64,000 bases of DNA from an uncultured Paracoccaceae bacterium (GTDB taxonomy: Bacteria; Pseudomonadota; Alphaproteobacteria; Rhodobacterales; Rhodobacteraceae). The stretch lies in NCBI GenBank assembly GCA_947503925.1, contig CANNFQ010000001.1, forward strand, positions 682,001-746,000. The letters run 5' to 3'. Within the stretch, counting starts at the first letter, position 1. Each line of letters begins with the position of its first letter. This document shows, one piece after another, positions 9,149-17,534 of the stretch. A model generated the notes under the pieces. The model was not told the origin of the DNA. It did not search any database and worked only from the letters and a program-made list of their open reading frames with translations. The position numbers and the translations under genes were made by a program.

Positions 9149-10177
9149 ATGAGTGCATTTGTTCCACGTATATTGGGGACCGGGCATAGCGTGCCGGGCA
9201 AGATCCGTCTGAATGACGACCCGATTTTCGACTGGTTAAAGGAACATGACCCGCATGGGTCAGAACTTTTCGCCGGGTATGAAAAACGGCATGTGTTGTC
9301 AGACGGTGAAAAGATGATCGACATTATGCTGCCCGCTGCCCAATTGGCGCTGGACAATGCCGGGATCAAGGCCGAACAGGTTGATATCCTGTTGGGTGAA
9401 GGATCAATCGGTGACTATCGGACACCCAACACGATCAGCGAATTGCATCAGCGGTTGGGGCTTCCGTCACGGGCCTGGCCGTTACCGTTGCAGAACCATT
9501 TTTCGCAATTCAACGCCAGCATGATGTTTGCAGACGCGCTGATCAAGGCTGGGCGGGCCAATTACGTACTGATCGCGCTTGCTGATAACTGGACGCGTTA
9601 TGTGGACTACAAAACACCACAATCCATTTCGGCCGCGGATGGTGCTGCGGCCTGCGTCGTTGGCCCATCCAACAACGCTGCCAAATGGACATTTGTGGAC
9701 CAGGTGACCGTTGCGGATACATCCTATTACGGATCGATGTATATGGCTGGCGATCTGGAAAAGAAGGGATTTTCCGACGCGCGCGCCCAGTTCAACGGCC
9801 TACAACCAGGCGATTACAGCCATGCCTATTTCCATATCACCGAAAAGGGTATTGAAGGGTTCACAGAATTCGGGGTGAAGAAATCACCAGAGGTTGTTGC
9901 CGCCCTGTTGAAACGGAACCGCGTTGCAGCCAAAGACATCTGCCTTGTCACCCATCAGGCCAGCACAAAACTGATGGAACATTGGAAAGAGGTGATCCAG
10001 CCCGGTGCCTATGTCCAGACGATCAAGGAATATGCGAATATCGTGCAATGCAGCGTCCTGTTTAACCTCTCATGGGGCACCCAGAACGCGCCCGAGTTTA
10101 CGCAGGATTGGCTCGTGGTACTATGTCTTGGCCCCGACATGCATGCCAATGCGGTCCTGCTGAGACGGAACGATTAA
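9149..10177 (+). CDS. 3-oxoacyl-ACP synthase III-like protein lacking the catalytic cysteine
   Basis: A 342-residue thiolase-fold protein aligned by eye to FabH: the N-terminal ILGTGHSVPGKIRLND, then ADALIKAGRANYVLIALAD, the catalytic-type histidine in LVTHQASTKL (H269), and an asparagine in EYANIV (N297). Where FabH has AAACAGF, this protein reads QNHFSQF, so the nucleophilic cysteine is replaced by Phe118 or Ser119. The C-terminal GNTSAAS-type loop is also altered. It ends the ThDP/amine-oxidase operon, 19 bases after the amine oxidase. It is probably not the housekeeping FabH. A non-condensing acyl transfer, an ester- or amide-forming role, or a partner-subunit role (as for the Cys-less PqsB) are options. 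Confidence 0.8.
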   Translation: MSAFVPRILGTGHSVPGKIRLNDDPIFDWLKEHDPHGSELFAGYEKRHVLSDGEKMIDIMLPAAQLALDNAGIKAEQVDILLGEGSIGDYRTPNTISELHQRLGLPSRAWPLPLQNHFSQFNASMMFADALIKAGRANYVLIALADNWTRYVDYKTPQSISAADGAAACVVGPSNNAAKWTFVDQVTVADTSYYGSMYMAGDLEKKGFSDARAQFNGLQPGDYSHAYFHITEKGIEGFTEFGVKKSPEVVAALLKRNRVAAKDICLVTHQASTKLMEHWKEVIQPGAYVQTIKEYANIVQCSVLFNLSWGTQNAPEFTQDWLVVLCLGPDMHANAVLLRRND

Positions 10178-13100
10178 GATGACTCAGCCAATAGCCGATT
10201 GGCGACACTAACGGCCCCCCAATCACGATAGGCCGCGACAGCGTCTCGCAGGCGGTTATCACTGGGGGCGAGCCTAGCGGCATATTCCAGTGCCAAAGCG
10301 CGGTCTTGCAGCCAATGATCTGGGCCAAGCGTTTTTGCAACCGCAATCAAGCGATCAGCAGCGCTTTCGTCGCCCTGAATACCGGCCCAGATATAATTGG
10401 CCATGGTGGCCTTCGCGCCAAAGTTCTCTGCATGTATGGCGCTCCACCCGTTGAGCGTTTTGAGCTCTCGCTCAATTACGTCTGTTTCTGCAGCTGTGGC
10501 TGCGTCGCCTCCCAGAATCCGCGCAAAGCGGGCCAGCAGGGTATGGTGGATCAGGTCAACCTCGACAATTTGCCCGGCAATCGCGCCGCGCAGCGGTCCG
10601 ATCTTGTCATGCCACGCAATTGCGCCATCCCAGTCACCAGCATAGCGATGAAGCCGAGCGCGAGCGGCAAGGTAGTATCCGGTCTGATTGACAAACTCTG
10701 TTTCCGCCACCCAACCGATATCCTTGGCTTCATCGATTGTGCCGTCGGAAAGTGAAAGCGGATCAACGGTCTGCGCCTGCAATGCCCGGGCAAATTGCTG
10801 TTCAAGATGCACATGCATCCGGGCATTGCGATGTAGCTGATGTTGCAAAGCTTCATTGCTATGCGCGATGACCTGATCCAGCGGTCGGCCAAGGGCGGCG
10901 CTGAGGATGACACCGCCCGCCACGTTATAGCTGGCATATTGCGGGTCGTCATCCTGCAATGCCCGCGCGGCCGCGGCCTGATTGATTTCGACACTATCAT
11001 GCAAGGACGTACGCCAGTGGCTGTGGAACCAAGTGTCGATAAACCCGGCTGCGGGCAGTGCGCTACCGCCGGTTGCCGCGTCCAGATCAAGCGCGGCGCG
11101 GGACCACGCAGCCCCGGCAACGGGATCGCCAGTCAGCAAAGCACGGACGATCGAATACATGGAGAACGCATGCGGCGGCCCCGCTTGATTTTCCATGACG
11201 AGGCGCATCGCTGTGACGGACGCCCAGGCAAACATCTCAAACTGGTTGGACTGGAATGCGAAAGGGGCCGTTGACAAGATTGCCTGAAAGCTCAACGCTA
11301 GGTCATCGGGCGGCGGCTGCATCTTGGTCAACAGTTCAGTTGGATGTCTGCCAGCTGTCAGCTTTTCAATCTCTGCAATGCTCTGTTGTATTTCGCGTTG
11401 CAGGGCCGCTGGGGTGTCGGGCACCTTGACCCCTGCCGTGCGAATAGCACGCAGCCCAACTTGAACGGCATCCACGGCAAAGCCCTGACTGAACAGGCGC
11501 AGAGCTTCCTCCAAGAAACAGCCAACGGCGTTCTTGCGATGCCCGGCCTCCGACCAATGATAGGCAAGTTCCAGCAGTCGGCCAGCGCGGTCTTCGTTTG
11601 CGTGATCATTGATCCATTGTGCCACGCTGGCATGTAACCGGCGGCTTTGCTGACGGGGCATCTGGGAATGCGCCACTTCGCGTAAAATACCGTTTGCAAA
11701 AACAAAATCGGATTTCTCGCCCTGACGTTGCGGGACAAGAAACCCATTCACGACCTGCCGGTCCACCTGTGCTGCGATATCTGCGGCGGTGTTTTCGATC
11801 GGATGAATTGCGCAGAGGAGTTCAGTCGAAAAATCCATCCCGGCAACCGAAGCGACACGCAGCAATAATTGGTCAACCGGTTCTAACCTGTCAAATCGTT
11901 GCAGGACCATGCCATGCAACGTGTCGGGCAGGGCGGTCACGCCCAAAGCATCTGTTTGAGACAGTGATGCGGTTCCATTCTCGATCAGCAATGCACCTGC
12001 AGTATCAAGATTGCGCAACACCTCGGTGGCATAAAACGGATGCCGTTCGGTCTGTTCATCAAGTTGTTCAAATAGTGGCTTATCGATTGTCTCGCAGCCA
12101 AGGCGCATGCAGATCAATTCATGTAAACCGTCGCGTGACAGCGGGGTCAATCGTAAAAGCTCAAACCCGGCATCTTGGGCAAAATCGGCCCAACGATTGT
12201 CTGACATTGGCTGTGTCAGTACAACGATCATCAGACGGGGAACTGCATCAGCAAGTCGCGCCAGAACGCTGCGGGACGCAGTATCAAGCCACTGTGCATT
12301 GTCGACACAAAGACAGCTTTGGGTATCCGCCATCGCCTCCCCCAAAAGATCGACGACGAAATTCTGGATATGAATGGCCCGCGCCTGACCTGTCAGTTCT
12401 GCGGTGAGTGCATTTTCCGGCAGACCGGTTGGAAAGATCGCATTCAGGAAGGGTGCGCGGTCGCGTAACTGATAGGGCAGGTTCTCCGTGATCTTCTTTT
12501 GACGCCGGTCGGCTGACATCATGGGTTCGATGCCGAGGATCGCCATGACCAGATGGCGCAGCGCGCTATACGGTGCATCCTGCTCGATGGCAGAGGCAGC
12601 TACCGCTAGGTAGACACCGGCGTTTTCTTCGACATGGCTGCGCAGGTTCTGGGCGAGGCTGGTTTTGCCAAAACCTGACTCACCTTCAATGACAACGTTC
12701 GTGCCATAGATCCCCGAGCCGACCCGTCCCCAGCATTGGTGCAGTTTGTTCGTTTCGTGTTGGCGACCTGCAATTCGCTGGGTCTGCGTGCTGTCATGCT
12801 CGACCGCGCCGGGGGACCATGCCGGGGCTGGTGTGATCTCACCTTTGAACAACAGCATTGCGGGTTCAGCGGCGTATGACAGCTGTGCTTGTGTCGCACG
12901 CATCGTGCTGTCATCCACAAGGATGGCATTCTCATCTGCCGCAGCCAGCCGGGTGGATCGAATAACTGCATCGCCCAACACAAGGCTGCTACGCCTGTCA
13001 TCATTGCCGACAATACAACACAACATTCGTGCGGTGGCGACACCCAAGCTGGATGTCACCCCACGCAATGCCAATGCGGTATGAATCTCGCGGGCAGACA

Positions 13101-14094
13101 ACATTGCGCGCAGCGGGTCATCTGAATGGGCATCTGGCGGGGTCCCGAATGTCACAAGGACGGAAACGCCCTTCTCATCGACAATCACCTCTGCGACATA
13201 GCCATCCCTTGCATGGACAACATCTTGTATTGTCTGGACGATCTCGTTCAGACGGGCTGCCGCGTCGGTGGCACTTTGATCAAAGTCGGTTAGGTCAATA
13301 CTGATCGCCGTTACCGGCCGCAGCTCTGCCAAGAATTCCAACCCAACACTTTCCAGCCAACCTGTCGCAAACCGCGGCATACGTGCAATAATCGCCTCCC
13401 AAGCATCCGGCGATGGAGTCGCCAGACGAGCCCGCTCAGATGTCTCAACAGATGGACAGATAAGCAGCTTGCGTGCGGCGAACGCACCAATCGGATCCGA
13501 AAACGCAGCGCGCTGGCACAGCGCTGCCGCCTCAGCTGTCAGTATTATGTCGTTGGGTTCCTTGATGTCGGCAATCCGACCTAGTTCCTGCAGCGCACTG
13601 CCCATGGACGTTGTCAGAAAACGGCCATGTCGGCCCCCTAATTCAACCGTCTGAAACGTCCCGACCGAAATATGATGGTTCAGCTCGAAATGAGCCTGCC
13701 CATTCGCCTGATAGCTGGCAAGATCACGCGCTGCCCCTACCGCAGAAAGAACGGCATCGGATAATGCCTCCGGATCGGTAACTGGCCAGACAGAGAGCAG
13801 ACCATCACCAACAAAGGTGACCGGTTCACCGCCATGGCGCAGAACTGCATTGATTAACTGATCGTAATGCGCATTTAGCTTACCATGCAATTCGTCAACG
13901 CCTTCGGCGCCTTGCGACAGATAGTGACGCGTATGTTGCGAGAACCTCGAGACATCCAACCATAATAAGGCGACCTGTCGTTCGACTAAAGCATCACCGA
14001 TGTCCCCATCGGGCGAAATCGCAAGCGCCGTACGAAGTTCGGGCGGCAAGAAGCTAAGCGCCTCACTGAAATGCGACTGGTCGGCTTGGTGCAT
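10174..14094 (-). CDS. Soluble adenylyl cyclase-like protein: two cyclase domains, AAA ATPase, helical repeats
   Basis: A 1306-residue cytoplasmic protein. Cyclase domain 1 (about 38-220) has VALLWLDVSRFS (D47) and PVTFVGDGLLSVW (D97), the two metal-binding aspartates. Cyclase domain 2 (about 255-410) has ISIDLTDFDQS and VIVDEKGVSVLVTFG. A P-loop GESGFGKT lies near residue 470, followed by an AAA/STAND-type ATPase with LCVDNAQWLD as Walker B. The C-terminal ~500 residues are helical, TPR-like. The order C1-C2-NTPase-repeats matches mammalian soluble adenylyl cyclase (ADCY10) and related bacterial proteins. It would make cAMP, perhaps in response to bicarbonate or a bound protein. It converges on the ketosynthase-like gene with a 4-base overlap of the 3' ends. 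No ribosome site is obvious. Confidence 0.85.
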   Translation of the reverse strand: MHQADQSHFSEALSFLPPELRTALAISPDGDIGDALVERQVALLWLDVSRFSQHTRHYLSQGAEGVDELHGKLNAHYDQLINAVLRHGGEPVTFVGDGLLSVWPVTDPEALSDAVLSAVGAARDLASYQANGQAHFELNHHISVGTFQTVELGGRHGRFLTTSMGSALQELGRIADIKEPNDIILTAEAAALCQRAAFSDPIGAFAARKLLICPSVETSERARLATPSPDAWEAIIARMPRFATGWLESVGLEFLAELRPVTAISIDLTDFDQSATDAAARLNEIVQTIQDVVHARDGYVAEVIVDEKGVSVLVTFGTPPDAHSDDPLRAMLSAREIHTALALRGVTSSLGVATARMLCCIVGNDDRRSSLVLGDAVIRSTRLAAADENAILVDDSTMRATQAQLSYAAEPAMLLFKGEITPAPAWSPGAVEHDSTQTQRIAGRQHETNKLHQCWGRVGSGIYGTNVVIEGESGFGKTSLAQNLRSHVEENAGVYLAVAASAIEQDAPYSALRHLVMAILGIEPMMSADRRQKKITENLPYQLRDRAPFLNAIFPTGLPENALTAELTGQARAIHIQNFVVDLLGEAMADTQSCLCVDNAQWLDTASRSVLARLADAVPRLMIVVLTQPMSDNRWADFAQDAGFELLRLTPLSRDGLHELICMRLGCETIDKPLFEQLDEQTERHPFYATEVLRNLDTAGALLIENGTASLSQTDALGVTALPDTLHGMVLQRFDRLEPVDQLLLRVASVAGMDFSTELLCAIHPIENTAADIAAQVDRQVVNGFLVPQRQGEKSDFVFANGILREVAHSQMPRQQSRRLHASVAQWINDHANEDRAGRLLELAYHWSEAGHRKNAVGCFLEEALRLFSQGFAVDAVQVGLRAIRTAGVKVPDTPAALQREIQQSIAEIEKLTAGRHPTELLTKMQPPPDDLALSFQAILSTAPFAFQSNQFEMFAWASVTAMRLVMENQAGPPHAFSMYSIVRALLTGDPVAGAAWSRAALDLDAATGGSALPAAGFIDTWFHSHWRTSLHDSVEINQAAAARALQDDDPQYASYNVAGGVILSAALGRPLDQVIAHSNEALQHQLHRNARMHVHLEQQFARALQAQTVDPLSLSDGTIDEAKDIGWVAETEFVNQTGYYLAARARLHRYAGDWDGAIAWHDKIGPLRGAIAGQIVEVDLIHHTLLARFARILGGDAATAAETDVIERELKTLNGWSAIHAENFGAKATMANYIWAGIQGDESAADRLIAVAKTLGPDHWLQDRALALEYAARLAPSDNRLRDAVAAYRDWGAVSVANRLLAESS

Positions 14095-14233
14095 GAGGTA
14101 ACTTTCGCAGATTGCGCCATTGGCGCTGCCCTATGATAACTGCGAGAATTCCGTCCAACAATCAAGCATGGCAGAGCAACTGGCCTATTTCTCTGGTTGC
14201 CCTGTGTCCTAACGGATCCACATTGTTGGCGAA
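14095..14233. other. Intergenic stretch upstream of the cyclase gene
   Basis: 139 bases between the cyclase start and a decayed fatty-acid-oxidation gene fragment. No coding frame, repeat or stable hairpin was recognised. It should contain the promoter of the leftward cyclase gene, but no consensus hexamer pair stands out. Confidence 0.3.
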
Positions 14234-14461
14234 TTACTGCGCGCTGTCCTCGGCTTCCACCGGACCACCCGTCCACTATGGGACGCCGTAGCCGTTCACC
14301 ATGGCAACGTCCACATCATCGACCGTTTTGGCGACATCATTGGATGTGTTGGTGGCGACGATCGCTTCCGGGCGGATCACGGCCTCGATATTGTCATACA
14401 CATCGTATGTCATTTGGACATCCTCGAAGACTGCTGCGATTATCATTAGATGACGATCTGC
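14234..14461 (-). pseudogene. Remnant of fadJ/fadB-type 3-hydroxyacyl-CoA dehydrogenase
   Basis: Reading leftwards, one frame encodes LMIIAAVFEDVQMTYDVY, then IEAVIRPEAIVATNTS, which closely resembles the NAD-domain region IEAVFED...ATNTS of the FadJ/FadB dehydrogenase. It then joins directly to DDVDVAMVNGYGVP, an in-frame TAG (14276-14278), and WTGGPVEAED, which resembles the far C-terminal DxAMxxGxGFPxWxGGP motif. About 190 residues expected between the two parts are missing. This is an internally deleted, nonsense-containing relic; both motifs appear in the right order and frame. No intact copy lies nearby. Confidence 0.7.
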
Positions 14462-14639
14462 CAGAGTGGTGAATCTGGTGGCTGTGTTGAACTGCTCGAG
14501 AGAAACTTTTGCATCAGTGGCAAAAGGATCTCACGACGTTGGGCATCACGTATCACATGACGCGTAAAATTCTTGATTTCGGGGAGCGTTATGTAATTGC
14601 GGGTTTTTCGCATAACGCTTAAGGAAAACCGTTGGTATT

Positions 14640-15617
14640 TCATGAAAGCGAATTTTTCCAATCCCAACGGTTGTCCAATGCACACATTGAGCCAATGCAG
14701 GTGGGTTTTGAGTGTATGATCTGACCGACAAATTCACTGATTTTCGTCGTCCAACAATCGATATCGTTGGCGGTAACAATCAGGGCACCGAATTCCGTAT
14801 GGTCCCGCAAGCCATCGACACCACTAGAAATCAGGGTGCGGCCAGCGGCAAGTGCTTCGATGGCGACCAAACCGTAGGCTTCCCAGCGTGACGGCATCAG
14901 GACCACGTCTACTGTTTGGTAGGGCGCTGTCGGCGTTTCCGCAAAGCCTTCAAAGATGATACGTGGATCGTTCTGGGCCAGGGCGCGCAGGTTGGTTTCT
15001 TCTGGTCCCTGGCCAAAGATTGACAAGCGCAGGTCGTCCCCTTCAACCTTTTTGAACGCAGAAATGAGCACATCAAACCCTTTTTGTTTTTCCAGTCGTC
15101 CAATCGCGCCGAAATGTTTAACAGGGCCCGTCGCTGACGGGAGTGCCGTAAACGGTGCCAAATCGACGTAGGACCGGATGACCGTTACTTTTGACCTTTC
15201 GACATAACTTTCCTCTTTCAGCCATTTGCCTTGCCCGTCACTCACGGCAATGACTTTGTCAAACAATCGAAATCCTGTCCGCAGCAGCGTGGCGAACCGC
15301 TGTTTGTTGGTGACGTTGTGCTGCACAAACCCGCCGGTATAACTATGTTCGACATGAAAGAGTTTCGTGGATGGATGCCTTGCCCGAAGTGCCATCAGGG
15401 CCGGCAGGGTCCGCCAGCTGATTGATAGATGCGAAACAATGACATCTGCTTGGATATGGCGCAGGGATATGCGGCCACGTTTAACCGTGCGCACCTTATG
15501 GTCTGCGTCCTGCGCCAGCTCAGGCGATTGGGTCAGGTATTCCAAGACCCGCATGACGCCGCCCGCGGTGGTGTCATCAATCAGGTGTACGACCTTTGGG
15601 TGTTGGGTGCTGTTCAT
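14640..15617 (-). CDS. Glycosyltransferase family 4 (C-terminus possibly frameshifted)
   Basis: A 325-residue GT4-type enzyme. The N-terminal region starts KVVHLIDDTTAGGVMRVLEYL; the C-terminal donor domain has FGAIGRLEKQKGFDVLISAF and MPSRWEAYGLVAIEALAAG, the family's E-x7-E motif. It transfers a sugar from a nucleotide sugar during exopolysaccharide repeat-unit assembly at the cytoplasmic membrane face. It is last in the leftward wzx-GT2-GT2-GT4 run, 5 bases after the preceding GT2. The end ...RWDWKNSLS breaks off at a T-run (14653-14657). One extra base would continue as KKFAFMKYQRF, which looks like a normal GT4 tail, so a small frameshift or a read error is possible. The linked sugar is unknown. 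Confidence 0.85.
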   Translation of the reverse strand: MNSTQHPKVVHLIDDTTAGGVMRVLEYLTQSPELAQDADHKVRTVKRGRISLRHIQADVIVSHLSISWRTLPALMALRARHPSTKLFHVEHSYTGGFVQHNVTNKQRFATLLRTGFRLFDKVIAVSDGQGKWLKEESYVERSKVTVIRSYVDLAPFTALPSATGPVKHFGAIGRLEKQKGFDVLISAFKKVEGDDLRLSIFGQGPEETNLRALAQNDPRIIFEGFAETPTAPYQTVDVVLMPSRWEAYGLVAIEALAAGRTLISSGVDGLRDHTEFGALIVTANDIDCWTTKISEFVGQIIHSKPTCIGSMCALDNRWDWKNSLS

Positions 15618-15622
15618 GCCGC

Positions 15623-16597
15623 TTATCCCTTACGCATTGCGGCCAAGCCGCGCAGTGTGCCCGCGCCGATCATCCGCATGACCTGTAAAGCGGCATAAGT
15701 TTCGATGGACTTCCGGGGCTCTTCCAAAAAGGTGCGCTTTGATGTTTTTAGCCAGGCGTCGGCCCAATGTTTTGCTTTCGGAATGTCAAAATCGCTGATG
15801 GCGCGGCGGCACAGATAACGTCGCTGATAAGCTCTGGCGAGGTCTGCGTTTTCGGCAAAGAACTCGGGCGCCAGTGGCGTCAGTTTGTCGATCATGCGTT
15901 CCCAGGCAGCCAGTTGCTTGTCTGTCCCCGCTGAAAGGCCACCCTGATTGATCCGGTAGCGCGTCAGCAGACCTTCTACCCCTGCGAACACCCAATCGGT
16001 CGTTAACGCGATCCGTAGCCAGCATTCGATATCTTCGGATTGCCGGAAGGTTTCGTCAAAATACCAATCGCGCTGCGTTTCATGCGCGGGGCGGTAGGCA
16101 ATATCGTCAAAAACGGCACGACGGATGACAGGCGCAGAACCGTTGCCAATCGGGTTTCGTCTCAGGATATGGCTTGCGGTGACGCCGTCCAGACGGGGAC
16201 GTTGCGCTTGTGGCATCGGGCGGCCGTCATCATACATCAGCTGCGATCCGGCGTAGCTGACGCCGACATCGGGACACGCATTCAGATGGACGACATGGGT
16301 TGCCAATTTTGTAGGTTCCCACAGATCATCGGCGTCGCAGAACCCGATATATTCACCTTTTGCGGCGGCGATGCCGCTGTTGCGCGCACCTGCCAGACCC
16401 CGGTTGGGTTGTTGGATGATGCGCAGGCATGGATCGTCCGCAAAGCTTTCTGCGATCCTCACGGTGTCATCGGACGAACCGTCATCGACAACGATGATTT
16501 CGTAGTTTTCATAGGTCTGCGCGCGCAGGGCAGTCAGGGTTTCGGCCAATGTGGCACTGACGTTGAAGGCTGGTACAACAATAGAAGCAAGGGTCAT
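15623..16597 (-). CDS. Glycosyltransferase family 2
   Basis: A 324-residue GT-A fold enzyme. The nucleotide-binding start is SIVVPAFNVSATLAETL with YEIIVVDDGSSDDT; the metal-binding DxD motif is in GFCDADDLW. Cytoplasmic with no membrane segment. It lies 11 bases after the neighbouring GT2 gene and shares a layout with it (both carry ...FCDADDLW and a similar C-terminal helix region ending in RRAxxFD or RRALRLG), so the two may be ancient duplicates. It adds one sugar to the lipid-linked repeat unit. Donor and acceptor cannot be told from the sequence. Confidence 0.88.
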   Translation of the reverse strand: MTLASIVVPAFNVSATLAETLTALRAQTYENYEIIVVDDGSSDDTVRIAESFADDPCLRIIQQPNRGLAGARNSGIAAAKGEYIGFCDADDLWEPTKLATHVVHLNACPDVGVSYAGSQLMYDDGRPMPQAQRPRLDGVTASHILRRNPIGNGSAPVIRRAVFDDIAYRPAHETQRDWYFDETFRQSEDIECWLRIALTTDWVFAGVEGLLTRYRINQGGLSAGTDKQLAAWERMIDKLTPLAPEFFAENADLARAYQRRYLCRRAISDFDIPKAKHWADAWLKTSKRTFLEEPRKSIETYAALQVMRMIGAGTLRGLAAMRKG

Positions 16598-16608
16598 TGG
16601 GTCGTCCT

Positions 16609-17532
16609 TTACTGAGAGAAAAGTGCGCGAGCGAAACGGCGCGGTAAAACGAGATTGGAGACTGCACCGATCAAGGTCAGCGCACCGCGGCGGGGCGGGT
16701 TTAGGAAGCCCGATGGGCTTTGCCGTAAGCCGCGAAACGCGGTCTTTGCGGCCCAGAGTTTATCCTGTCCCAGTCGCAGCGCCCGTCGGGCGAGATAGCG
16801 TTGGTACACGGCTTCGGCCTTGGGTGACGGGGTGACGCCGAATGTCTTGGCGGTCTGAATGGCATGTTGGCGGCCAGCCTGCATTGCTGTAAGGTCGGCG
16901 GATAACCCATTGGGGTTGCTGCGATACCAGGTTTGCAGGGCTTGCATTCCACTGACGGAGGCCCCTTGACCCACAAGACGGATCAGCCATTCAAGATCTT
17001 CGTTGTGGACAACCTGTGGATCAAAACCGCCGAATTTTTGAAAGCTATCCTTGCGAATGCTCAGGTTTGACATGGTACAAACGGGGTTTTCGCCCAGAAG
17101 CATATCAATCGTCAGCGGCGCTGTGGGCACGGTTGAAAAAACGGGGGCCTGTGCCGGATCATCGACGAAGAAGGCGATTTGACCGAAGACGGCATCATGC
17201 GGCGTGGTCTCAAACTGCTGCGCGACACCAGCTAGCTTGTCGGTGGCCCAGAGGTCGTCGGCATCGCAGAAGGCGATGTAAGTGCCTGCCGCCGTATAGC
17301 CGGCCCCAAAATTGCGGGCGGCACTTGGCCCTTTGCCGGGGTTTCGGACCAGCTTGATCCGATTGTCGCGCCGTCCAGCATCCGCAATCAGCTCCGCGGT
17401 CAGATCAGTTGAGCCGTCATCCACACAGATCAATTCCCAGTCCCGAAGCGTCTGTTTCTGGATGCTGTCGATGGTGTCGAGGATTGTGTGCGCCGCGTTA
17501 AAGCAGGGCATCACAATGGAAAATGCGGGCAT
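16609..17532 (-). CDS. Glycosyltransferase family 2
   Basis: A 307-residue GT-A glycosyltransferase starting MPAFSIVMPCFNAAHTILDT, with LICVDDGSTDLT and the DxD motif in AFCDADDLW. The open frame continues about 330 codons upstream, but that part is antisense-like low-quality sequence overlapping the wzx gene in another frame, so I start at the ATG (17530-17532), where the GT2 fold begins. It begins 2 bases after the stop of wzx, which indicates tight coupling. It acts in repeat-unit assembly; the sugar is unknown. Confidence 0.87.
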   Translation of the reverse strand: MPAFSIVMPCFNAAHTILDTIDSIQKQTLRDWELICVDDGSTDLTAELIADAGRRDNRIKLVRNPGKGPSAARNFGAGYTAAGTYIAFCDADDLWATDKLAGVAQQFETTPHDAVFGQIAFFVDDPAQAPVFSTVPTAPLTIDMLLGENPVCTMSNLSIRKDSFQKFGGFDPQVVHNEDLEWLIRLVGQGASVSGMQALQTWYRSNPNGLSADLTAMQAGRQHAIQTAKTFGVTPSPKAEAVYQRYLARRALRLGQDKLWAAKTAFRGLRQSPSGFLNPPRRGALTLIGAVSNLVLPRRFARALFSQ

Positions 17533-17534
17533 GT

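Noticed and set aside
11619..12407. A 262-codon rightward frame inside the cyclase gene
   Set aside because: It is antisense to the helical and ATPase parts of the cyclase, with no domain motif and a composition typical of shadow frames.
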